From: Dwaynesavagella gallinarum
GTDB lineage: Bacteria > Bacillota > Clostridia > Clostridiales > Clostridiaceae
Direction of reading: 5' to 3'
DNA: 13,218 bases
NCBI GenBank assembly: GCA_019120235.1
Contig: DWVN01000045.1
Span: 1-13,218 of the forward strand
Shown: positions 7,696 to 13,218 of the stretch, piece by piece
How the letters are laid out: each line of letters opens with the position of its first letter
Position numbering within the stretch: position 1 is the first letter of the stretch
Program-made: the position numbers and the translations under genes
The notes under the pieces: generated by a model
What the model saw: only the letters and a program-made list of their open reading frames with translations
Databases searched by the model: none
Told to the model about the DNA's origin: nothing

Positions 7696-8433
7696 TTATT
7701 TATTTATTGATAAAAATAATTCATTTAGCTCTTTTTTTGTAAGATGTCTATACTCACCTATTTTTAAATTTCCTAGTTTTATATTTAAAACTCGTATTCT
7801 TTTTAAAGATAAAACTTTATAATCCAGATATTCACACATTCTTCTTATTTGTCTGTTTAAACCTTGAGTTAAAATTATTTTAAATGAAAATTCATTTAAT
7901 TGAGTTATTTTACATGGTTTTGTAATTTGATTAAGTATTTTTACACCATATTTCATTTTGTTTATGAAATAAGGAGTTATAGGTTTATTAACTTTAACTA
8001 CATACTCTTTTTCATGATTATTTTCAGATTTTAAAATTTTATTTACTATATCTCCATCGTTTGTTAAAAGAATTAGTCCATAGGAATTTTTATCTAAACG
8101 TCCAATAGGAAAGATTCTCTTTTCATAATTCATAAAATCAATGATGTTAGATTTATCTTTTTTACATGTTGTACAAGTTATACCTAAAGGTTTATTTAGT
8201 GCTATGTAAACAAAATCCACATTTTGTTTTATTTCTTTTAATCCTGAATCATTTTTTATGTACACTTTATCTTGTTTATTTACAATAGAACCTAGAGTTG
8301 CCACTTGGTCATTTATAAATACTAACCCTTTTTTTATAAGTTCATCTCCATAACGTCTAGAACAACAACCGTATTTAGATAAAAATCTATTTATTCGTAT
8401 TTTTTCATCATTTGAATTTAAAAAATCATCCAC
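7696..8433 (-). CDS. rluF: 23S rRNA pseudouridine synthase, RluF/RluB type
   Basis: Isomerises a uridine in 23S rRNA to pseudouridine. RluF (E. coli U2604) is the best match by pattern. The 245-residue protein has an S4 RNA-binding domain at about 11-65 (INRFLSKYGCCSRR), then the RsuA/RluB/E/F catalytic domain: IALNKPLGITCTT (77-89), IFPIGRLDKNSYGLILLTNDGD (107-128) with catalytic D114, NNHEKEY (138-144) and GLNRQIRRMCEYL. The NHEKEY and RRMCEYLDYKV segments favour RluF over RluB. The exact target uridine is not provable here. The GTG start at 8431-8433 is 8 nt after AGGAG. It lies 53 nt downstream of the RsgI-like gene with no clear terminator between them, so cotranscription is possible; an extended -10-like TGATAAAAT in the gap is an alternative promoter. 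Confidence 0.9.
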   Translation of the reverse strand: MDDFLNSNDEKIRINRFLSKYGCCSRRYGDELIKKGLVFINDQVATLGSIVNKQDKVYIKNDSGLKEIKQNVDFVYIALNKPLGITCTTCKKDKSNIIDFMNYEKRIFPIGRLDKNSYGLILLTNDGDIVNKILKSENNHEKEYVVKVNKPITPYFINKMKYGVKILNQITKPCKITQLNEFSFKIILTQGLNRQIRRMCEYLDYKVLSLKRIRVLNIKLGNLKIGEYRHLTKKELNELFLSINK

Positions 8434-8486
8434 CTTAAAAACTCCTCTTAAATGAACTTTAAGATGATTTTATCATATAAGTAAGT

Positions 8487-9419
8487 TTAAGTTCTATTTA
8501 TTTTTATTAAATTTCCTGAGTTATTTATTATAATGTTTAAAGGTATGCCTTGTAAGGAATTTTTTAAACTTTCAAAAAATCTATTATTTAAAGGAGGTCC
8601 CATTATGTATATTTTAACTTTTTCTCCAGGTTTTAATATATTGTTTTCAAGTCCATAATTTATAAAATAAGGTATTGTGTCATTCATTTTTCTATTTAAT
8701 TGTTTAGTTTCTTTAATCATGTTTTTTGCGGATTTTGTTTTAGGTTTGTATGAAATAATATTTCCATTATGATTCATTTTCATATGCATTGTTAAATTCA
8801 TTTCCATTACTATATAGTTACTTGGTATGTTGTAAATTAGTAAATATCCTATAATTATTGAAAAAAAGCATAAAGATACTTTATGTTTTATATTTTTGAA
8901 AATATTATTTTCTTCTCTGTATAAAAAAATTTCTCCCTTTGTTTCTTTAGAATATTTTTTTGTAATAATATCTAAATATTCATTAAGTATAATTGTACGT
9001 TTAGGAGTTTTATCAATTATAATTGATAAACATTCTTTATTTTCTTCGTTTATGGAATTATTTAGGTTGTTAAATAAATAGAAAGTTAAGTGAGAACAAC
9101 TTTTTTCTGTAAATAGTATTGTGTAAAATTTAATTAATTCTATATTCTTTTTATAGATTTTTAAATTATTTTTATTGGCATTATTTATTATTATTGAAAG
9201 TAGTGTGGAATTATTTATTTTATTGATTTTATTTTCACGTAAGTAATTGGATAAATTTTTAGATATAATTAAGCATTTTGATTTTTCGTATGATGATACA
9301 TTTTTAAAACGTTTAAAATTTATATTTTTAAAGTATACGCTTTGGGATAAAAATGTAAAAATATCTTTTATTATTTTGCATTTTAAATTATATTTATTTA
9401 AAGTTTGATTAGTATTCAT
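8487..9419 (-). CDS. RsgI-like membrane anti-sigma protein with sigma-I C-terminal-like N-terminus
   Basis: 310 residues from ATG 9419, chosen because AAAAGGAA (9427-9434) lies 7 nt upstream; the longer start at 9503 has no ribosome-binding site. Residues 130-170 resemble the cytoplasmic RsgI_N domain that binds sigma-I (LSIIIDKTPKRTIILNEYLD). A single membrane helix is at about 181-197. Residues 202-240 resemble the conserved extracytoplasmic RsgI segment (YIVMEMNLTMHMKMN, then NIISYKPKTKSAKNMIK). The usual Asn-Pro of that segment is here N208-L209. Residues 14-118 resemble the C-terminal domain of sigma-I: NINFKRFKNVSSYEKSK parallels the GLSF[KE]EL..NSPKH.D.R segment, and a YKKNIELIKFYTILFTE stretch parallels the RKYIIA..IIITGD end. 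No sigma region 2 is present and no sigI gene is nearby. RsgI membership is fairly secure; the sigma-I part is weaker. Its ligand and output are unknown. Confidence 0.7.
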   Translation of the reverse strand: MNTNQTLNKYNLKCKIIKDIFTFLSQSVYFKNINFKRFKNVSSYEKSKCLIISKNLSNYLRENKINKINNSTLLSIIINNANKNNLKIYKKNIELIKFYTILFTEKSCSHLTFYLFNNLNNSINEENKECLSIIIDKTPKRTIILNEYLDIITKKYSKETKGEIFLYREENNIFKNIKHKVSLCFFSIIIGYLLIYNIPSNYIVMEMNLTMHMKMNHNGNIISYKPKTKSAKNMIKETKQLNRKMNDTIPYFINYGLENNILKPGEKVKIYIMGPPLNNRFFESLKNSLQGIPLNIIINNSGNLIKINRT

Positions 9420-9583
9420 AAATAAATTCCTTTTGTTTAATTTATGCATGGTTAAATCTTGGGAAAAATTATTAATTATGTATGTAAATAAAAGAATAAC
9501 CATTTATTTAGTTTACTTTTATTTTTGATTTTTATACGAGTTTGTGATTTTAAAAATTAAAAATAAATTTGTTTTGAAATATT

Positions 9584-9612
9584 CAATAAATACTTGAAAA
9601 ATCGTTTATAAT
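9584..9612 (+). promoter_or_regulatory. Strong sigma-A type promoter for the DUF3298 gene
   Basis: TTGAAA (9584-9589), a 17-nt spacer and TATAAT (9607-9612) make a near-consensus housekeeping promoter. It lies about 55 nt before the start codon, in the gap between divergent genes. Nothing else recognisable was seen in 9420-9583 apart from the ribosome-binding site of the minus-strand gene. Confidence 0.75.
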
Positions 9613-9666
9613 GATTAAAAATGGATATAAATATTAATAAACATAATTTATTTAGGGGGGATTGAA

Positions 9667-10407
9667 TTGAAATTAAGTATTTTTAAATTTGGGGGTTTTA
9701 TTTTAATTTTTATGTTATTAACTTTGTGTTTTGGGTTAAATTTTTCTTTTGCTAAAGTTAATAATAAAGGCATTGTTGTAAATACTTTAAATTTAAAAGA
9801 AAATAATAAAAGAATTGAGTTTGATTTTAAGTATCCAGAAGTCAAAATGGGAAATGAGCATGTTCAAAATAAAATAAACATTTTAATTAAAGGGGATATT
9901 TATGAGTTTAAGAAATATATAGAAGATATTTATAATGAGTCTATTAATATATATCCAGAAGAAATTGTAAAAACTTCGCCGTCTTTTAACTATAAAGGAA
10001 TGTCTACTTTTGAATATGAAATAGTTGATAATATATTATCTCTAAGAGTTACACTAATTCAGTTTACAGGTGGAGCTCATCCTATGGCATTTGTAAAAAA
10101 TTATAATTTTGATTTAAATACAGGAGAAGTTTTAAAAATTGAAGACATTTTTAATGAAGAAGGTAAGAAAAATTATAAAGAAGTAATAGATAAAATAATT
10201 TTAGATAAAATGAATGAAAGTCCTGAAAATTATTTTATAGATGATTTTAAAGGTATTGGGGATAACGTTCAGTATTATTTAACAAAAGATGATATTGTTA
10301 TATTTTTCCAATTGTATGAAATAGCACCTTATTCAGCAGGTATTCCTGAATTTAAAATACCTTATTCAGTTTTTAAAGATGAGTTAATTATTGATAATTT
10401 AAAGTAA
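9667..10407 (+). CDS. Exported DUF4163/DUF3298 protein (RsiV/PdaC-like extracellular domain)
   Basis: 246 residues with a TTG start 6 nt after AGGGGGG (9654-9660). The N-terminus is a signal sequence (KFGG then a hydrophobic run 11-28) with likely cleavage after FSFA (29/30), so the mature protein is exported. Residues about 40-135 fit DUF4163, ending with the typical FTGGAHP (133-139). Residues about 150-235 fit DUF3298 (DLNTGEVLKIEDIF; LYEIAPYSAGIPEFKIPY). The same pair forms the outer domain of the anti-sigma factor RsiV, which binds lysozyme, and the N-terminal part of the deacetylase PdaC. Here neither an anti-sigma region nor an enzyme domain is attached, so it may be a soluble wall-associated or lysozyme-binding protein (inference). 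It has its own strong promoter and terminator. Confidence 0.88.
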   Translation: MKLSIFKFGGFILIFMLLTLCFGLNFSFAKVNNKGIVVNTLNLKENNKRIEFDFKYPEVKMGNEHVQNKINILIKGDIYEFKKYIEDIYNESINIYPEEIVKTSPSFNYKGMSTFEYEIVDNILSLRVTLIQFTGGAHPMAFVKNYNFDLNTGEVLKIEDIFNEEGKKNYKEVIDKIILDKMNESPENYFIDDFKGIGDNVQYYLTKDDIVIFFQLYEIAPYSAGIPEFKIPYSVFKDELIIDNLK

Positions 10408-10429
10408 GAGATTTTCTCTTACTTTTTTT
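10401..10429 (+). terminator. Terminator of the DUF3298 gene
   Basis: AAAGTAAGAG (10401-10410) pairs perfectly with CTCTTACTTT (10416-10425) over a 5-nt loop, followed by T to 10429. The gene's stop codon (10405-10407) is inside the stem. The -10 of the next gene lies only 12 nt downstream. Confidence 0.88.
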
Positions 10430-10441
10430 ATTTATATTGTG

Positions 10442-10447
10442 TATAAT
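10442..10447 (+). promoter_or_regulatory. Predicted -10 of the ArsC/Spx-like gene
   Basis: A perfect TATAAT lies 32 nt before the TTG start, preceded by TTGTG. The -35 position at 17 nt falls within the upstream terminator and reads poorly, so only the -10 is supported. Confidence 0.4.
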
Positions 10448-10479
10448 TGTAGAAAATAAAATTATTAGAGGTGAAAATT

Positions 10480-10842
10480 TTGAAAGGATTATTTTTGGAT
10501 TATTCAAAGTGAACAAGTGTTCGAAAAGCTAAGGATTGGCTTAAAAATAATAATATAGAAGTTGATTTTAGATCTCTTGTATCTGATACTCCAAGTAAAG
10601 ATGAAATTAAAGCTTGGATTCAAAAGTATGATGTTGATGTAAAGAAATTTTTTAATGTTAATGGAAAAATATATAAAGAAAATAATTTAAAAGATAAGAT
10701 AGATAGTTTATCTATTGATGAATGCTGCGACATGTTATCAAAAGAAGGGATGCTTATTAAAAGACCTATATATATGGATGATAAAGTTATACTTTTTGGG
10801 TTTAAGCAAAAGGAATGGGAAGAATTTTTATTAAAAAAATAA
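10480..10842 (+). CDS. Spx/ArsC-family (MgsR-like) thioredoxin-fold protein with in-frame UGA at the catalytic Cys: candidate selenoprotein
   Basis: TTG at 10480, 8 nt after AGAGG, opens a frame of 120 residues interrupted once by TGA at codon 11 (10510-10512). The frame reads MKGLFLDYSK-[UGA]-TSVRKAKDWL and continues to TAA at 10840. It closely follows the ArsC/Spx-like family pattern YPKCSTCKKAKKWL through to the end: VKKFFNVNGKIYKE, LKDKIDSLS, GMLIKRPI (conserved Arg-Pro) and FGFKQKEWEEF. The UGA falls exactly on the first, catalytic Cys; the second Cys position is Val (U-T-S-V). UGA is a normal stop elsewhere here and Trp is TGG, so the simplest reading is selenocysteine, inserted with help of the hairpin at 10526-10542. 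A Cys-to-stop lesion in a new pseudogene is the alternative. No start codon lies between the UGA and the far C-terminal part. Likely a redox enzyme or reductase; its substrate is unknown. A terminator follows immediately. Confidence 0.8.
10526..10542 (+). promoter_or_regulatory. Candidate bacterial SECIS element
   Basis: AAGCTAA pairs with TTGGCTT (seven pairs, one U-G) around the loop GGA. The loop begins 20 nt after the UGA. A small apical loop with G in its first two positions, 16-37 nt from the UGA, is the published description of bacterial SECIS elements as I recall it. Leu is coded by CTT here, which closes the stem, although TTA is the common Leu codon in this window. Confidence 0.6.
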
Positions 10843-10870
10843 AGCTATAAAGTAGCTTTATTTTTTTAAT
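10830..10870. terminator. Bidirectional terminator, 18-bp perfect inverted repeat
   Basis: Positions 10830-10847 are the exact inverse of 10853-10870, with the loop TAAAG. The core is AAAGCTA/TAGCTTT, flanked by seven A on one side and seven T on the other, so it works both ways. It contains the stop codons of both convergent genes (10840-10842 plus strand, 10866-10868 minus strand). Confidence 0.9.
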
Positions 10871-11480
10871 TTTGAGGAATTATATTTGAAAATTCACAAA
10901 TTTTAAAAGAGTTTCCATCGTTTTCAACAGATAAAACTTGCTTTAATATTTGAGAATAACCATCTACATGCATTGATTTATAAATTATTTCGTAAGAGTA
11001 AATATTTTTAGATATTTTTTTGGGTTTTGATATTTCGAAAGATTCTATAATGTTTTTATCGTGTTCTATAACCCAAGAAGTATTATCTTTAAATAAGTTT
11101 TTTAATTGAGTTTTTATATTGTCATTTGATATTAGATATAATAAAGTGCCATTTTTATCTCTAATTCCATTAGCCCATAAATATGCTACTTCATCTTTGT
11201 TTGAGATTTTAATGAAATTTGAAGATTGTTCCCAAAGTGTATTTCTAAAACTTAGGTTTTCAATTATTTTTAAATACACTTTTTTAAAATTTTCAAGGTT
11301 TATTAATTGATCATTTTCATTATTGTTACATTCGTTTGAAGATTCTTCGTTTGTGTTTGAATCATCAACTATACATACTTCGCATGAATTTTTGACTTTT
11401 CCTTTGTTTAGAGAGTGGGCTTCGCTAGAAACTGAAATTATGTATAAGGGAATTAATATTGATAACATAAATTTTTTCAT
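10866..11480 (-). CDS. Exported hypothetical protein with NTF2-like domain
   Basis: 204 residues, with an ATG 9 nt after GAAGGAGC. It has a short signal peptide (MKKF then a hydrophobic run to about 18, SEAHS cleavage region at 19-23). A low-complexity Asn/Glu/Ser linker with a CEVC pair (C33, C36) and C51 follows, then a globular domain at about 61-200. The segment VAYLWANGIRDKNGTLLYLISND (98-120, key LWA..I..RNG..Y.L.S spacing) and the following YSYEIIYKS/ILKQVLSVE strands resemble the NTF2-like domain common in clostridial exported proteins (VKLWAEALKTRDG..QY). I cannot name a function. C33/C36 could form a disulfide near the membrane or cell wall. It converges on the ArsC/Spx-like gene and shares its terminator. 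11481-11560 upstream holds the ribosome-binding site and AT-rich DNA without a convincing promoter. Confidence 0.8.
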   Translation of the reverse strand: MKKFMLSILIPLYIISVSSEAHSLNKGKVKNSCEVCIVDDSNTNEESSNECNNNENDQLINLENFKKVYLKIIENLSFRNTLWEQSSNFIKISNKDEVAYLWANGIRDKNGTLLYLISNDNIKTQLKNLFKDNTSWVIEHDKNIIESFEISKPKKISKNIYSYEIIYKSMHVDGYSQILKQVLSVENDGNSFKICEFSNIIPQN

Positions 11481-11560
11481 TATACTTAGCTCCTTCTATT
11501 GTTTTAATAATATATTTTATTGTTTGTTTAATGTAGTTAATTATTCTTAAATATTTTGGT

Positions 11561-11601
11561 AAAAATAAAACAACATACGTTTTTGGTATGTTGTTTTATT
11601 T
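11561..11601 (-). terminator. Terminator of the DUF1540 gene
   Basis: Positions 11563-11578 pair perfectly with 11586-11601 (16 bp, core CAACATAC/GTATGTTG) over a 7-nt loop. On the complement strand a T run follows. The stop codon of the DUF1540 gene (11596-11598) is inside the stem. Confidence 0.85.
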
Positions 11602-11955
11602 GCAGAATGTATTGCAATAAGTGGAATTTGAATTCATAGCATCATTTCCTATTATGTTTATACTATTTGATGAGCATGTACCAGAATTATTAAATTTACA
11701 TGCTTTTGCATCGCACTCTATTTCTGGATACATTGCTATACCAGAATTTGAGAAAAATTGTTTAATTTCTCCATTTATATTTATATTTGAAAGAGAGCTT
11801 AGAGAATTTTCTAGGTTTTTTTCTTGGAATGTTGAACAATGAGTATCTGGAGTTATTGAAGCATTTAATCCGCTTATATGGATTTTATTTGCAGAACATA
11901 AATTGTTTGCGTAGTGAACACAATTGTTTGCAGAGCAGGTTAAAGGACCATTCAT
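11596..11955 (-). CDS. Tandem DUF1540 cysteine-rich protein
   Basis: 119 residues from ATG 11955, chosen because AGGGG (11964-11968) is 8 nt upstream; the GTG at 11964 would overlap that site. Two DUF1540 modules have identical cysteine spacing: C7, C12, C20, C40 and C81, C86, C94, C114 (steps 5, 8, 20 in both), each ending C-[SN]-T-F. One additional Cys (C118) is at the C-terminus. No signal peptide is seen, so it is probably cytoplasmic. The four-Cys modules are likely metal-binding; I know of no established function for the family, which is common in clostridia. It is transcribed divergently from yitT. Confidence 0.88.
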   Translation of the reverse strand: MNGPLTCSANNCVHYANNLCSANKIHISGLNASITPDTHCSTFQEKNLENSLSSLSNININGEIKQFFSNSGIAMYPEIECDAKACKFNNSGTCSSNSINIIGNDAMNSNSTYCNTFCK

Positions 11956-12063
11956 AATTATCACCCCTAATTTTAAAAATGAACCTTTTAGTATTATTAA
12001 CTTATTCTCAAATAATATTCTAATTTTTATTTACAAAGTTAATAATATAAATACAAATTAATG

Positions 12064-12072
12064 TGATAAAAT
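12064..12072 (+). promoter_or_regulatory. Possible extended -10 promoter of yitT
   Basis: TGATAAAAT matches the extended -10 form TGnTATAAT with one mismatch, 34 nt before the ATG. No good -35 at 17 nt. The rest of 11969-12063 between the divergent genes is AT-rich with nothing else recognisable. Confidence 0.4.
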
Positions 12073-12106
12073 AAAGTTCAAAATTATAGTAAATAGGAGA
12101 GTTTTG

Positions 12107-12955
12107 ATGAAGGTTAAAACTGTATTTTTGGAATTATGTACTATTTTTTTTGCAAGTATGTTAATTGCTGTGGGACTTAATTTGTTTTTATCTAATGCTA
12201 AACTTTTAAGTGGAGGACTTACGGGGATTTCATTTCTTGTGGAATATGTAACAGGATTTAATGCGGGTATTTTATATTTGATTTTAAATATTCCATTGTT
12301 TATACTTAGCTATTTTAAGTTATCTTTAAAATTTACCTTGTATTCTATTTTAGGTAGTGTATTATTATCATTGTTTTTATTTTTAACTAGTGGATTTAAG
12401 GACGCATTAAATATAAATGATACTTTGTTAAGAGGAATATTTGGAGGAGTTTTAGCGGCTGTCGGATATGCGCAGATGTTTAAGGTTAGAGCTTCAACAG
12501 GTGGGATAGATATTTTAGCAGTTATAATAAGGAAAAAAAATCCAGCAGTAAATATAGGAGATATAACATTTATTGTTAATCTTGGTATAGTTATTCTTTC
12601 GGTTATTTTGTTAAAAGATGTATCTAAAGCTCTTTATTCTTTAATGTCCATGTATATAACATCTGTTGTTTTAAATAAGTTAATATTTGGATTTAATAAA
12701 AAATATTTGGTACTTATAATAACCAAATCTCCAGAGCAAATAAAAGAATATATTTTGAATGTTATAAATAGAGGGGTTACATCAATTGAATCTGAAGGAT
12801 GTTATACTAAGGAAAAACAAAATATACTTTACACTGTTTTAGATATAAACCAATATGTTGCACTTAGAAATAAAATATCTTATCTTGATCCAAATGCGTT
12901 TTTATCAGTTATGGAAACAAGAAGTGTGTATGGAAATGGTTTTTCTGAGGTTTGA
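12107..12955 (+). CDS. YitT family membrane protein (YitT_membrane + DUF2179)
   Basis: 282 residues. ATG 12107 is preferred over the adjacent TTG at 12104 because AGGAG (12095-12099) is then 7 nt away. The N-terminal two thirds hold about five to six hydrophobic segments in the cytoplasmic membrane, with the family's typical glycine-rich NAKLLSGGLTGISFL (near 30), LRGIFGGVLAAVGYAQMF and RASTGGIDILAVIIRKK blocks. The last about 80 residues are the cytoplasmic DUF2179 domain (ITKSPEQIKEYI, RGVTSIESEGCYT, ending in DPNAFLSVMETRSVYGNGF). Transport is often supposed for this family but the substrate is not established. The stop is TGA, which shows that UGA ends genes in this organism. Confidence 0.93.
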   Translation: MKVKTVFLELCTIFFASMLIAVGLNLFLSNAKLLSGGLTGISFLVEYVTGFNAGILYLILNIPLFILSYFKLSLKFTLYSILGSVLLSLFLFLTSGFKDALNINDTLLRGIFGGVLAAVGYAQMFKVRASTGGIDILAVIIRKKNPAVNIGDITFIVNLGIVILSVILLKDVSKALYSLMSMYITSVVLNKLIFGFNKKYLVLIITKSPEQIKEYILNVINRGVTSIESEGCYTKEKQNILYTVLDINQYVALRNKISYLDPNAFLSVMETRSVYGNGFSEV

Positions 12956-12987
12956 TTGTAACTTTTTATTAGTGTATTCATATAGTA

Positions 12988-13016
12988 AAAAATAAAATAT
13001 ATTTTATTTTTATTTT
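12988..13016 (+). terminator. Weak AT-only palindrome after yitT, possible terminator
   Basis: AAAAATAAAATA (12988-12999) and TATTTTATTTTT (13000-13011) form a perfect inverted repeat with no spacer, followed by ATTTTT. It has no G or C, so the hairpin would be weak. It may instead be the AT-rich promoter region of the next gene. Confidence 0.3.
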
Positions 13017-13029
13017 TGAGGATGAAAAT

Positions 13030-13218
13030 ATGGATAAATTAAATAATATTAACACAAATAAAATGTCTACAGAATTTATTCCTTCATACGAGGAGTTGGT
13101 TTCTTTTTCTAGTAATGATGTTGATAAATTTATTCAAGGAAGTTTAAATTGTAATTCATGTAGTAATACAGATTATTATAGGTTGAGGATTAAGTTGTTT
13201 GGAAATCATAATTGCAAT
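13030..13218 (+). CDS. Unidentified protein, 5' part only
   Basis: ATG at 13030 lies 7 nt after AGGA and opens 63 codons to the window edge. The visible N-terminus is polar with no signal peptide, has a second Met at 12 (KMSTEFIPSYEELVSF), and carries C41, C44 and C62. The last residues YYRLRIKLFGNHNCN suggest the start of a basic structured segment. I do not recognise the family. It lies 74 nt after yitT, and cotranscription is possible because the hairpin between them is weak. Confidence 0.6.
   Translation, partial: MDKLNNINTNKMSTEFIPSYEELVSFSSNDVDKFIQGSLNCNSCSNTDYYRLRIKLFGNHNCN

Noticed and set aside
8451..8486. Hairpin ATGAT-AAA-ATCAT between the RsgI-like gene and rluF as a terminator
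   Set aside because: Short, all-AT inner stem with no T run after it; more likely part of an AT-rich promoter or chance.
9420..9503. Extended N-terminus of the RsgI-like protein from ATG 9503, possibly a signal or membrane anchor
   Set aside because: No ribosome-binding site there, while ATG 9419 has AAAAGGAA at the right distance. No sigma region 2 is encoded in the extension.
10510..10512. UGA read as tryptophan (alternative genetic code)
   Set aside because: Trp is coded by TGG throughout, and UGA ends the genes at 4700-5839 and 12107-12955.
10480..10842. ArsC/Spx-like gene as a simple pseudogene or sequencing error
   Set aside because: Only one lesion, exactly at the catalytic Cys, with intact downstream frame, ribosome-binding site, terminator and a SECIS-like hairpin. 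Recoding explains it better, but a fresh nonsense mutation cannot be excluded from the sequence alone.
11119..11550. Plus-strand ORFs of 63 and 75 codons
   Set aside because: Antisense to the exported hypothetical gene, no ribosome-binding site, no recognisable protein features.

Overview
The window comes from a very AT-rich Firmicute of the Clostridia type. GC is well under 30% by eye, Shine-Dalgarno sites are strong (AAGGAG, AGGGG, GAGGAG), and starts are often TTG or GTG. The gene families (tandem DUF1540, YitT/DUF2179, M18 aminopeptidase, RluF, RsgI-type anti-sigma, DUF4163/DUF3298) are typical of clostridia. The short intergenic spaces, stop codons buried in terminator hairpins and several degenerated paralogues suggest a compact, perhaps host-associated genome. 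A segmented-filamentous-bacterium-like lineage is one possibility, but the sequence alone does not prove it. No tRNA, rRNA, CRISPR array, IS element or prophage was seen, and no gap between genes exceeds 300 bases.

Layout. 1-733 (-): 5' part of a protein resembling the duplicated P-loop ATPase family PRK06851, with both Walker A motifs lost. 804-1979 (-): CDF cation efflux protein with an Asn-Asp-Asp-Asp site, likely Mn2+. 2130-4629 (+): lysC-lysA, aspartokinase and diaminopimelate decarboxylase, the first and last steps of lysine synthesis. 4700-5839 (+): unnamed protein with a Rossmann-like N-terminus and an SGNH-like C-terminus lacking catalytic residues. 5861-7165 (+): M18 aminopeptidase. 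7181-7666 (-) ispF, 7696-8433 (-) rluF, and 8487-9419 (-) a membrane anti-sigma protein of the RsgI type whose N-terminus resembles the C-terminal domain of sigma-I. 9667-10407 (+): exported DUF4163/DUF3298 protein. 10480-10842 (+): Spx/ArsC-family thioredoxin-fold protein with an in-frame UGA exactly at the catalytic cysteine. 10866-11480 (-): exported NTF2-like hypothetical. 11596-11955 (-): tandem DUF1540 protein. 12107-12955 (+): YitT-family membrane protein. 13030 to the end (+): start of an unidentified protein.

Most notable observations: (1) the ArsC/Spx-like gene is probably a selenoprotein gene, because UGA replaces the active-site Cys, about 109 codons remain open after it, and a 7-bp hairpin with a GGA loop lies 20 nt downstream, matching bacterial SECIS geometry. 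(2) The RsgI-like protein appears to be a fusion of a truncated sigma-I C-terminal domain with its anti-sigma factor, and it lacks the conserved Asn-Pro self-cleavage site. (3) lysC carries an internal GGAGG plus ATG at codon 245, placed to make a separate regulatory subunit as known for Bacillus subtilis aspartokinase II.

Gene starts were chosen by ribosome-binding sites. Several differ from the longest ORF: the M18 gene starts at 5861, the RsgI-like gene at 9419, the DUF1540 gene at 11955 and yitT at 12107.
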